A DNA stretch of 64,000 bases from CAWCXF01 sp963799455 (GTDB lineage: Bacteria; Pseudomonadota; Alphaproteobacteria; Rhodobacterales; Rhodobacteraceae), in assembly GCA_963799455.1 (NCBI GenBank), contig CAWCXF010000006.1:272748-336747 (forward strand). The letters run 5' to 3'. The notes under the pieces are model-generated. The model was not told the origin of the DNA and ran no database searches. It saw only the letters and a program-made list of their open reading frames with translations. Of this stretch, positions 17,507 through 25,406 are shown piece by piece. Made by a program: the position numbers and the translations under genes. Within the stretch, counting starts at the first letter, position 1; each line of letters begins with the position of its first letter.

Positions 17507-17968
17507 ATGGCCGTCCGCATCGACGACGTCGACCGGCGCATCCTGGCCGAGCTGCAGCGCGACGCCTCCCGCTCGCTGGAGGAGATCGCGCGCGCGGTGG
17601 GCTCCTCCAAGACGCCCGTCTGGAACCGCATCCGCAAGCTGCGCGAGGCCGGCGTCGTCGGCCCCGCGACCGTCAAGCTCGACGCCGAGGCGCTGGGCTT
17701 CGAGGCCTGCTTCTTCGTGCTGATCCGCACCTCCGAGCACGGCGCCGAGTGGCAGGCGCGCTTCCTCGAAGCGATCCGCGACCGCCCCGAGATCCAGGAG
17801 GCCCACCGGCTCGCGGGCGAGGTGGACTACATCCTCAAGGTCCGCGTGGCCAATGCGCGCGCCTACGACGCCTTCTATCAGGCGCTGATCTCGGAGGTCC
17901 GCGTCCACTCGGTCACGGCGCTGCTGTCGATCGAGGAGATCAAGGCGACGCTGGCGCTGCCGCTCTGA
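17507..17968 (+). CDS. Lrp/AsnC family transcriptional regulator
   Basis: 153 aa. N-terminal winged helix (DDVDRRILAELQRDASRSL, then SSKTPVWNRIRKLREAGVV, the recognition helix) and C-terminal RAM/ligand domain (AHRLAGEVDYILKVRVANARAYDAFYQ, then LLSIEEIKATLALPL). It is divergent from cysG and separated by 136 bases, the classic place for a local regulator, so it probably controls the sulfite operon in response to an amino acid or sulfur metabolite (inference). A GAGG motif precedes ATG 17507. Confidence 0.9.
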   Translation: MAVRIDDVDRRILAELQRDASRSLEEIARAVGSSKTPVWNRIRKLREAGVVGPATVKLDAEALGFEACFFVLIRTSEHGAEWQARFLEAIRDRPEIQEAHRLAGEVDYILKVRVANARAYDAFYQALISEVRVHSVTALLSIEEIKATLALPL

Positions 17969-18261
17969 GCGGCGGCGGCCGGCAGGTGCGGCGTCCCCGC
18001 CGGGCGGGGAGGCGCGCCATGCCCGGATCGGGGGGGGGCAGGACGGCTCGCGGCCGGGCCGCGGCGCGACGGCCGATGAGCGCCCGGGGGTGGCTTCGCC
18101 CGAAGCGATCGCGGGCGGGGGGCGGAGCGCCGCCCCCCCTTTCGCAAGACGGGGGGCGGTGCGGCCCCGATGGCCGACGAGCCACCAGCGCGGGAGGGGC
18201 CCGCCTCGGACGGTCCCCCTGCCCGAGATCCCCCCGCCGCGAACGCGCGCGCCGCGAGCGG

Positions 18262-19425
18262 TCATCGCACGACCATCAGCCGCTCCAGCCCGTGGAAGTG
18301 GTAGGTCGGCGCGCATCGCGGCGGCTCGGCCAGCGCGAGGTCGGGGCAGCGGGCGAAGAGGACGGCGAGGGCCACCCGCATCTCCAGCCGCGCCAAGGGG
18401 GCTCCGACGCAGAAGTGGATGCCGGCGCCGAAGGCCGCGTGCGGGCGCGGCGCGCGGGCGGGGTCGAACTCGTCGGGCCGGTCGTGCGCCGCCGGGTCGC
18501 GGCCGGCCGACGCGGGCAGGCAGCCGACCGCGTCGCCGGCGGCGAAGCGGTGGCCGAGGATCTCGGCGTCCTCCTTGGCCCGCCGGGTGAAGAGGTGCAG
18601 CGGCGGGTCGAAGCGCAGCACCTCCTCGACGAGCGCGTCCAGGTCGCCCTCGGGGCGCAGGCCGCGGGCGAGGAGCGCCGCGACGCCCAGGCCCAGCGCC
18701 TGGACGGTGGCCTCGTGGCCGGCGTTCAGCAGCAGGACGACGGTCGAGACGAGCTCCTCCTCCGACAGCCCGCCCTCGCCGTCGCGCGCCGCGATCAGCT
18801 CCGACAGCAGGTCGTCCGCGGGGGCGCGGCGCTTGGCGCCGATGGCGTCGCGGAGGTAGGCCGCGAACTCGACCGCGGCCGCCGACGCCGCGGCCTCCAC
18901 CGCCCGCGTCCGGCCGGCCTGGTACATGGCGACCATCGCGTGGGACCAGCGCAGGAGGTCGTCCGCATCCTCCTCCGGCACGCCGAGCAGGCGGGCGATC
19001 GTCACGACGGGCACGCGCTCGGCATAGGCGGGCCGGAGGTCGAACGGTCCCTCGGCGGGGAAGGCGCCGACGAGCGCATGGCACAGCGCCTCGATGCCGG
19101 GGGCGAGGCGGGAGACGGCGCGCGAGGTGAAGGCCCGCGTCACCAGCGCGCGCAGCCGGGTGTGCCGCGGGGGCTCCAGCTCCAGGAGCGAGTGCGCCTC
19201 GACGGCGTGGAAGGGCGCGAGATGGGGCGGCACGGGCGCCGCCGGCATCCCTCGGCCGAAGCGGCGGTCCTTTAGGACGGCGAGGACCGCGGCCTGGGTG
19301 GTGGCCATCGGCATGGCGAAGTCGTTCCACCGGACGAGCGGTCCCATGGCGCGGGCGCGGGCGTAGAACGGGTAGGGATCCTGGACGAAGGGGCGTTCGG
19401 TCGGATCCTGCGACAGGCACCGCAA
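18262..19425 (-). CDS. Cytochrome P450
   Basis: A 387-aa soluble bacterial P450. I-helix LLLNAGHEATVQALG (AGxE-T oxygen-activation motif), K-helix EEVLRF (ExxR), and the heme loop FGAGIHFCVGAPLARLE with the cysteine ligand. The TTG at 19425 lies two bases after the stop of the upstream TRAP permease, with no better in-frame start before the conserved N-terminal DPTERPFVQDPYPFYARAR. Co-transcription with the TRAP/TAXI genes is therefore likely and hints that the imported compound could be its substrate. No dedicated ferredoxin is adjacent. The 293 bases after it (17969-18261) hold nothing recognisable. Confidence 0.92.
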   Translation of the reverse strand: MRCLSQDPTERPFVQDPYPFYARARAMGPLVRWNDFAMPMATTQAAVLAVLKDRRFGRGMPAAPVPPHLAPFHAVEAHSLLELEPPRHTRLRALVTRAFTSRAVSRLAPGIEALCHALVGAFPAEGPFDLRPAYAERVPVVTIARLLGVPEEDADDLLRWSHAMVAMYQAGRTRAVEAAASAAAVEFAAYLRDAIGAKRRAPADDLLSELIAARDGEGGLSEEELVSTVVLLLNAGHEATVQALGLGVAALLARGLRPEGDLDALVEEVLRFDPPLHLFTRRAKEDAEILGHRFAAGDAVGCLPASAGRDPAAHDRPDEFDPARAPRPHAAFGAGIHFCVGAPLARLEMRVALAVLFARCPDLALAEPPRCAPTYHFHGLERLMVVR

Positions 19426-19426
19426 C

Positions 19427-21703
19427 TCAGTCGGCGCCGCGCACCGCCAGCCCCGCGTCGGGATCGGGCCGGACCGTGCGCTGGAGGGCGTAGACGCCCG
19501 CCGTCAGCGCGAGGCCGATCAGGTCGGTGACGAGCCCGCCCTCGATCATGAAGAAGGCCGCCGCCGCGAGCCCCGCCCGCACGACCCAGGCCGAGCGGGC
19601 GCCCAGGAACCAGCCCTGCACGGCCGCCGACAGCAGATAGACGCCCGCGGTGGCCGTCGCCAGCGCGCGGGCGATCTCGAGCCAGGAGCCCTCGCCCAGG
19701 AGCGCCGCGTTGTAGAAGAACATGAACGGCACCACGAAGGCGGCGATGCCGATCTTGAACGACGCCACCGAGGTCTCCATCGGGTTGGCGCCCGAGATGC
19801 CGGCCGCGGCGTAGGAGGCGAGCGCGACGGGCGGCGTGATCGCCGAGACCACCGCGAAGTAGAACACGAAGAAGTGCGCGGTCAGCGCCGGGACGCCGAG
19901 GTCGATCAGCCCCGGCGCCACCACCGAGGCCGCGACCGCGTAGGCGGCGGTGGTCGGCATCCCCATGCCGAGCAGGATGGAGATCAGCATGGCGAAGACC
20001 ATGGCCAGGAGCTGAGAGGCCTGGGCCAAGCCCAGCAGCAGGTTCGAGAACCGCGCGCCCACGCCGGTGAGCGAGATGACGCCGACGATGATGCCGGCGC
20101 AGGCGCACACCGCGATGATCTGGATCGACATCATGCCCGCCATCTCGAAGGCGCGCGCGATGGCCCGCAGCCCCATGCGGTGCGGGGTCAGCCAGGAGAC
20201 GACGGCGGCGGCCACGGTGGCGAGCGTGCCCGCGCGGATCACGCTGTAGCCCATGAAGAGCGCGACGACGAGGATGACGATCGGGATGAACAGGAACACC
20301 CGCTTGGCCATCTCGCGGAACTTCGGGAGCTGGTCCTCGCTCATGCCCGTCATGCCGAGCTTGGCGGCCTCGAAGTCGACCATGAAGTAGATCGACACGA
20401 AGTAGAGGATGGCGGGGATGACGGCGGCGAGCGCGATCTCGGTGTAGGGGATGCCGGTGATCTCGGCCATGATGAAGGCGCCCGCGCCCATGATGGGGGG
20501 CATGATCTGGCCCCCCGTCGAGGCCGCGGCCTCGACCGCGCCCGCGGTCGTGCGGGGGTAGCCCACCTTCTTCATCAGCGGGATCGTCAGCGAGCCGGTG
20601 GCGACCACGTTGCCCGCGGACGTGCCGTTGATCATGCCCATCAACCCGGAGGCGAAGATCGCCACCTTGGCCGGGCCGCCGCGCGAGCGGCCCGCGAGCG
20701 CGAAGGCGAAGTTGACGAAGTACTCGCCCACCCGCGAGGCCTGGAGGAAGGCCGCGAAGATGATGAAGAGGATGATGTAGGTCGAGGAGACGGCGGTGGT
20801 GGGGCCGAGGATGCCGGCGTCGGTGTAGACCTGGGAGAAGAAGCGCGTCCACTCGATGACGGGCGTGTTGAGGAAGCCCGGCAGATACTGGCCGGTGAAG
20901 ACGTAGAGGAGGAACACCGCGGAGATGACGACGAGCGCCATGCCCGCGACGCGCCGCGTCAGCTCCAGGATCAACGCGGTGCCGGCGACGGCGGCCATGG
21001 CGATGCCGATCGGCGCGAAGGGCGTGCCGGTCGAGTTGCGCATGAGCGTGCCGTAGATGGTGATGAGGTAGGCGGCGACGGCCGCGCCGCAGATCCCCAG
21101 CACGATGTCGGGGGCCGCGAAGCCCTCCCGCCTGCGGCGGTGGACCCAGCCCAGCGCGATGGCGCCCGCGGTGGCGGTCCAGAGCGGGGCGCCGAAGAGC
21201 CAGATCTCGCGCTGGCGGATGCCCGCGTCGAGCCCGTTCCACATCGCGCCCGAGGCGATCTCCACCGCGAAGCCCAGCGCCACGCCGAGCGCCATCAGCG
21301 CCAGCGCGCCGAAGGCGTAGGCGGCCCAGCCCAGGCCGGGGGTCTCGTCGTCCGAGAAGCCGCGCCCCGCGAAGAGCGCGAAGCCCAGCGCGAGCGCGCC
21401 CGCGACGTGGACGATGCGGAAGTTCCAGCTCTCCATCGGGAAGCTCGGCAGGAGCGGGATCGTCACGCCGGTCCACTCCGAGATCGACAGCCCGTTGAGC
21501 GCGGCCATGTGGAAGGCGGCGTAGAGCGCGGCGGCGGTGCCGATGACGGCGTGGCGCCAGCCGATCAATAGGCGGCGGTTGGCCTCGACCGGCTCGTCGT
21601 CCACGCCCTCGACGCTGATCGGTCCCTCGGCCCGCCTCTCGGGCTCGGCCCCGGCCACCGTCTCGGCGTGCCGTGCGGTGTCGTCGGCGCGGATGTCGGC
21701 CAT
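19427..21703 (-). CDS. TRAP transporter fused permease (4TM+12TM type)
   Basis: A 758-aa inner-membrane protein fusing the small DctQ-like and large DctM-like TRAP subunits, the form that pairs with TAXI receptors. A soluble acidic N-terminus (~45 aa) precedes the membrane part. Conserved DctM-like segments: SRGGPAKVAIFASGLMGMINGTSAGNVVATGSLTIP region, VEAAASTGGQIMPPIMG, LLGMGMPTTAAYAV and VSAITPPVALASYAAAGI. ATG 21703 follows GGGGGAG. The TAXI receptor lies 161 bases upstream; the P450 directly follows. TAXI-TRAP systems import organic acids such as glutamate or related solutes by ion symport; the substrate here is unknown. Confidence 0.93.
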   Translation of the reverse strand: MADIRADDTARHAETVAGAEPERRAEGPISVEGVDDEPVEANRRLLIGWRHAVIGTAAALYAAFHMAALNGLSISEWTGVTIPLLPSFPMESWNFRIVHVAGALALGFALFAGRGFSDDETPGLGWAAYAFGALALMALGVALGFAVEIASGAMWNGLDAGIRQREIWLFGAPLWTATAGAIALGWVHRRRREGFAAPDIVLGICGAAVAAYLITIYGTLMRNSTGTPFAPIGIAMAAVAGTALILELTRRVAGMALVVISAVFLLYVFTGQYLPGFLNTPVIEWTRFFSQVYTDAGILGPTTAVSSTYIILFIIFAAFLQASRVGEYFVNFAFALAGRSRGGPAKVAIFASGLMGMINGTSAGNVVATGSLTIPLMKKVGYPRTTAGAVEAAASTGGQIMPPIMGAGAFIMAEITGIPYTEIALAAVIPAILYFVSIYFMVDFEAAKLGMTGMSEDQLPKFREMAKRVFLFIPIVILVVALFMGYSVIRAGTLATVAAAVVSWLTPHRMGLRAIARAFEMAGMMSIQIIAVCACAGIIVGVISLTGVGARFSNLLLGLAQASQLLAMVFAMLISILLGMGMPTTAAYAVAASVVAPGLIDLGVPALTAHFFVFYFAVVSAITPPVALASYAAAGISGANPMETSVASFKIGIAAFVVPFMFFYNAALLGEGSWLEIARALATATAGVYLLSAAVQGWFLGARSAWVVRAGLAAAAFFMIEGGLVTDLIGLALTAGVYALQRTVRPDPDAGLAVRGAD

Positions 21704-21780
21704 CGCTCCCCCGTCCCGGGCCCCCGTCCCTGGCCCTCGTCCTCGCGTCGCAGTCTCGCGCAGCCGGGTGCCTCGCACAA

Positions 21781-21833
21781 CGCGAAATGGACCGCGCCTT
21801 TCGGCACGACGCGAAACGGACCGCGCCTTTCGG
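21781..21833. repeat. 24-bp direct repeat between TAXI and permease genes
   Basis: CGCGAAATGGACCGCGCCTT-type 24-mer at 21781-21804 recurs at 21810-21833 with one mismatch. It lies in the 161-base gap of the TAXI-TRAP operon, and its end also contains GGACC/GGTCC arms. It may be a regulatory or mRNA-processing site that sets the receptor:permease ratio. Confidence 0.7.
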
Positions 21834-21864
21834 TCCGGCCCGTGAGGCGCCCCGGCGGCCGGGG

Positions 21865-22845
21865 TCAGCCTGCGCCGTAGACCATGTCGTCGGGGATCTC
21901 GGCGCCGGCGTTCTCGCGGAACCACTGGGCCGCGCCGGGGTGCCACTTGATGACCTGGTTCTTGTCCCAGTTCTCCGGAAGCGTCTCCCCAGCCGACTGG
22001 TGGATGTTCACCATGCGCGCGTTGTCGGACATCACGGTGTCCACCACCGCGTTCACGAAGCTCTCGGGCAGGTCGCAGTTGGCGATGGCGAAGTTCCACA
22101 TCGCCACCGCGCGCAGGGGCTCGTCGATGGATCGGTAGGTGCCGGCCGGGATCTCGAAGTCCGCGACCGGGAACGCCTGCTCGATCTGGCGCCGCTCCTC
22201 CTCGTCGAACTCGATGAGGTTCACGTCGGTCTGGGCCTCGAGCTGGCTGACGGCGGGGACGGGGACGCCCACCGCGAAGCCGATGGCGTCGATCAGCCCG
22301 TCCTGGAGCTGGCCGCCGAGGTCGTCCCAGCTCCCGTTGCGCCGCTCGAAGCTCACGCCGAGCGACTCCAGCATGGCCGGGAAGTAGGTGTCGGCCGTGG
22401 AGCCCGCGGGCCCGAAGCCGATGCGCGCGCCGTCGGGGATCTCGGAGATCGACGTGATGCCCGACGAGCCGAGCGCCGCCATGGTGAAGGGCGTCTGGTA
22501 CATCGGGAAGATCGCGCAGGCCTTGTCCATGGCGAGCCCCGGCGCGATCGGGTTGTTGCCCTCGAGCGACTCGCGCGCGGGGCCCAGCGTCGTCATGCCG
22601 AAGGCGGCGTCGCCGGTGTGCACGAGCGCCATGTTCTGCATCGGCCCGCCGGTGACCTCGCCCCCGCCCGAGAGCCCCAGCTCCTCGGCCACGAGGTTGG
22701 CCCATCCCGAGCCGTAGACGAAGTAGGTGCCGCCCTGGCTCGCGGTGCCCACGGTGAAGCTGTCGGGCCAGCCGGTGCGGTCCTGGTCCTGCGCAAGCGC
22801 GGGGGCGGCCGCGATCAGCACGGCGGCGGTGGCGATGGATCTCAT
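21865..22845 (-). CDS. TAXI-family TRAP solute receptor
   Basis: A 326-aa periplasmic receptor with a signal peptide ending APALAQ (residues ~1-19). Family landmarks: FTVGTASQGGTYFVYGSGWANL near the N-terminus, GGPMQNMALVHTGDAAFGM, then DGARIGFGPAGSTADTYFP. It captures a solute for the fused TRAP permease downstream. ATG 22845 has a GGAGGACAGAG-type ribosome binding site. Confidence 0.92.
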   Translation of the reverse strand: MRSIATAAVLIAAAPALAQDQDRTGWPDSFTVGTASQGGTYFVYGSGWANLVAEELGLSGGGEVTGGPMQNMALVHTGDAAFGMTTLGPARESLEGNNPIAPGLAMDKACAIFPMYQTPFTMAALGSSGITSISEIPDGARIGFGPAGSTADTYFPAMLESLGVSFERRNGSWDDLGGQLQDGLIDAIGFAVGVPVPAVSQLEAQTDVNLIEFDEEERRQIEQAFPVADFEIPAGTYRSIDEPLRAVAMWNFAIANCDLPESFVNAVVDTVMSDNARMVNIHQSAGETLPENWDKNQVIKWHPGAAQWFRENAGAEIPDDMVYGAG

Positions 22846-22944
22846 CTCTGTCCTCCCTGGGGCACGGCGGGGTCTCGGCCCCGCATCGGCGGCAGACTAG
22901 GGGATGCGGGGCGGGAGGAAAACCGCCCCCGGCACGGATCCCCA

Positions 22945-23021
22945 CGCGGCCCCCGTCACGCGGCCCCCGTCGCATGGCCTCCGTCGCGTGGCGCGCGGCC
23001 CCCGTCACGCGGCCCCCGTCA
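22945..23021. repeat. 14-bp GC-rich tandem repeat, 5 copies plus spacer
   Basis: CGCGGCCCCCGTCA units at 22945-22958, 22959-22972, a degenerate copy 22973-22986, then 22994-23007 and 23008-23021. The last copy contains the stop codon of the minus-strand MFS gene. Confidence 0.8.
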
Positions 23022-24509
23022 CGCGGCGCGGGCCGCGGGGCTCGGGATGCCGAGGAGGGCCGTGACGGAGGCCGCGGCCGCGAGCCCGGCGCAGGCGTAG
23101 GCGACGACCCGAAGCGCTGCGCTCATCGCCTCGGCGTGGCCGGGCGCGTCCGAGGGCAGGCCGAAGGCCGCCGGGCCGCCCGCGGCCGCGTAGGCCGCCG
23201 CCGCCGCCGCGCCCATGGCGGCGACCGCGACAAGCCCCGCGATGCGGCTCACGGCGTTGTTGATGCCCGAGGCGGCGCCCGTCGAGGCGTCGTCCACCGC
23301 GGCCATCACCGCGGCCGAGAGCGGCGAGACCACGAGCGCCATGCCGAGGCCCATGACGGTCATCAGCGGCAGCACGTGCCACCAGAACTCCTGGCGCGGC
23401 GCGAGCCAGCCCAGCCCCGCGAAGGCGCCCGCGACGATCCCCGCGCCGACCCCGATCAGCGGCCCCGCGCCGATCCGGTCGGACGCGCGCCCCGCGACCG
23501 GACCGAGCAGCGCCATCAGCGCCGAGAAGGGGACGAAGATCAGGCTCATCTCGGCCGCGGGGCGCCCCCAGCCCGCGATGACGGTCTGCGGCAGGTAGAA
23601 CAGCACCGCCGTCAGCGCGAAGTAGAGCAGGAACGTGGCGAGGTTGGCGGCCGAGAAGCCGCGGTCGGCGAAGAGCCGCAGCGGCATCATCGGCGCGCGG
23701 GCGCGCGCCTCGCGCCACACGAACGCGGCGAGCGCCGCGACGCCGCCGGCGGCCAGCGCCCAAGGGGGCAGGGGGGCGCCGCCCTCGGACTGGAGCGCGG
23801 TCAGCGACCAGGCGAGCAGCCCCAGGCCGAGCGTCGCCAGCGCGCCGCCGAGCCAGTCCACGGCTTCCCCCGAGGAGGCCGCGTCCTGCCCGGTGCGGCG
23901 GCGCAGGATCCACAGAGCCACGAGGCCGAGCGGCAGGTTGAGCGCGAAGACGATGCGCCAGGCCTCCGGTCCGAGCCAGGACAGCAGCGCGCCGCCGATC
24001 ACCGGACCCATCGCGGTCGTCACCGCGGCCGAGGCGGCCCAGACGCCGATCGCGCGCCCGCGCTCCGCGCGCGGGTAGGCCTTGGCGATGATGGCGAGCG
24101 AGCCCGGCACCATCAGCGCCGCGCCCACCCCCTTGAGCGCGCGCGCGGCGATCAGCGTCCCGGGCGTGGGCGACAGCGCGACCAGGGCCGAGGCCAGCAC
24201 GAAGACGGCGATGCCAGCGCCGAACACGCGGGCCACCCCGTAGCGGTCGCCGATCGCGCCGCCGACGAGGATCAGCGCCGAGAGCGGCAGCAGGTAGGCG
24301 TTGTTGATCCAGGTCGCCTGCGCGAGCGTGGCGCCCAGGCCCTCGCGCATCGCGGGCAGCGCGATCGCCGTCACCGAGCCGTCGATGAACCCCATGGCGG
24401 AGGCGAGGATGGCTGCCGCGAGGATCCAGGGCCGCGCTGCGGGGTCGCAGAACGAGGGGCGGTGCGCGCCCCCCGCGCGGGTGGACGGGTCCACATAGGC
24501 GATGGCCAT
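23019..24509 (-). CDS. MFS transporter, DHA2 (drug:H+ antiporter) type
   Basis: A 496-aa membrane protein, the normal length for the 14-segment DHA2 group (EmrB/QacA-like). Landmarks: SAMGFIDGSVTAIALPAMREGL in the first segment, ILVGGAIGDRYGVARVFGAG (motif A, loop 2-3), and PGSLAIIAKAYPRAERGRAIGVWAASAAVTTAMGPVIGGAL (motif C area, given here in parts by family knowledge). It likely exports toxic or hydrophobic compounds. It stands alone; the last codons lie in a tandem repeat. Confidence 0.9.
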   Translation of the reverse strand: MAIAYVDPSTRAGGAHRPSFCDPAARPWILAAAILASAMGFIDGSVTAIALPAMREGLGATLAQATWINNAYLLPLSALILVGGAIGDRYGVARVFGAGIAVFVLASALVALSPTPGTLIAARALKGVGAALMVPGSLAIIAKAYPRAERGRAIGVWAASAAVTTAMGPVIGGALLSWLGPEAWRIVFALNLPLGLVALWILRRRTGQDAASSGEAVDWLGGALATLGLGLLAWSLTALQSEGGAPLPPWALAAGGVAALAAFVWREARARAPMMPLRLFADRGFSAANLATFLLYFALTAVLFYLPQTVIAGWGRPAAEMSLIFVPFSALMALLGPVAGRASDRIGAGPLIGVGAGIVAGAFAGLGWLAPRQEFWWHVLPLMTVMGLGMALVVSPLSAAVMAAVDDASTGAASGINNAVSRIAGLVAVAAMGAAAAAAYAAAGGPAAFGLPSDAPGHAEAMSAALRVVAYACAGLAAAASVTALLGIPSPAARAA

Positions 24510-24881
24510 GCGCGTCTCCCGGCGGGCTGCGGCGGGACGTTACGTGAGGGGGTTCCCCGGGCCAAGGCGGTGCGCGCGGCCCGGCGGCACCCCGGCGACC
24601 GGCGCGGCTCGAAGCGGTGCCTGCATCGTGACGCGGTCCGCGCCGGGGGGGAGGTCGCGTCGAGGCGAGGACGGGATCCGGACGCCTCGGCGGCGGCCTG
24701 ACGGGGCGCGGCGCGCGCGGAGGCCCGCGGGGTCGCGGGCGGAGCGGGCCCGGCGTCGTGCGGCCTCCCGACGTGGCGGCCGTCCTCGCGGCCGGTCGCG
24801 GGGACGGGCCCTGCGAGGCGGGATGCGTCGCCGGCGTCGCGGCCCCCCGGAGGCCGGCCGCCGCCCGGGCCTCGGGGCGGG
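24510..24881. other. Intergenic, nothing recognised
   Basis: 372 bases between the MFS start and the bactofilin stop. High-GC sequence with open frames on both strands but no ribosome binding site plus conserved peptide; no RNA gene or clear terminator seen. It must hold the MFS promoter. Confidence 0.5.
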
Positions 24882-25406
24882 CTACTCGGCGGCGCCCGGG
24901 ACCGGCTGCTGCTCCTGACGGCGCGGACGGCGCTCGCCCCCGGCCTGGAGCGGGTCGTCCTGGCGCATCACCGAGCCCTCGAAATGAGCGCCCGACTCGA
25001 TGGCGATGGTCTTGTGGACGATGTCGCCCTCGACCCGCGCGGTCGCGGTGAGGCGCACCTTGAGGCCGCGCACGCGGCCCAGGATGCGGCCGTTGACCAC
25101 CACGTCGTCGGCCACGACCTCGCCCTTGACGGTGGCGGTCTCGCCCACGGTGAGCAGATGCGCGCGGATGTCGCCCTCGATCTGGCCCTCGATGGTGATG
25201 TCGCCCGAGGTGGTGACGTTGCCCTTGATCACGAGGTCGGCCGAGAGCACCGAGGCGGGCGGCTTGGCCTTGGGCTCGGGCCGGCTCGCCTCGGGCGCGG
25301 GGGGGGCCTGGGGGGCGGGCTCGGGCAGGCGCTGCTCGCGCGCGGGGTCGCGGGCGGGGTCGGGGCGCTGCTGGCCCTGGTCGTGGGGTCTGGACTTAGA
25401 GAACAT
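24882..25406 (-). CDS. Bactofilin (polymer-forming cytoskeletal protein)
   Basis: 174 aa: a Pro-rich flexible N-terminus (~50 aa), the right-handed beta-helix core (SVLSADLVIKGNVTTSGDI, EGQIEGDIRAHLLTVGE, TVKGEVVADDVVVNGRILGRV, RVEGDIVHKTIAIESGAHFEG), and a Gln/Arg-rich tail. Bactofilins form non-polar filaments at the inner membrane that localise wall enzymes. It overlaps the 3' end of the M23 peptidase gene by 11 bases, the common gene pair in alphaproteobacteria. Confidence 0.93.
   Translation of the reverse strand: MFSKSRPHDQGQQRPDPARDPAREQRLPEPAPQAPPAPEASRPEPKAKPPASVLSADLVIKGNVTTSGDITIEGQIEGDIRAHLLTVGETATVKGEVVADDVVVNGRILGRVRGLKVRLTATARVEGDIVHKTIAIESGAHFEGSVMRQDDPLQAGGERRPRRQEQQPVPGAAE

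Noticed and set aside
21704..23008. N-terminal extension of the TRAP permease frame to 23008
   Set aside because: It runs antisense-phase through the TAXI receptor gene; the conserved protein starts at ATG 21703 with a ribosome binding site.
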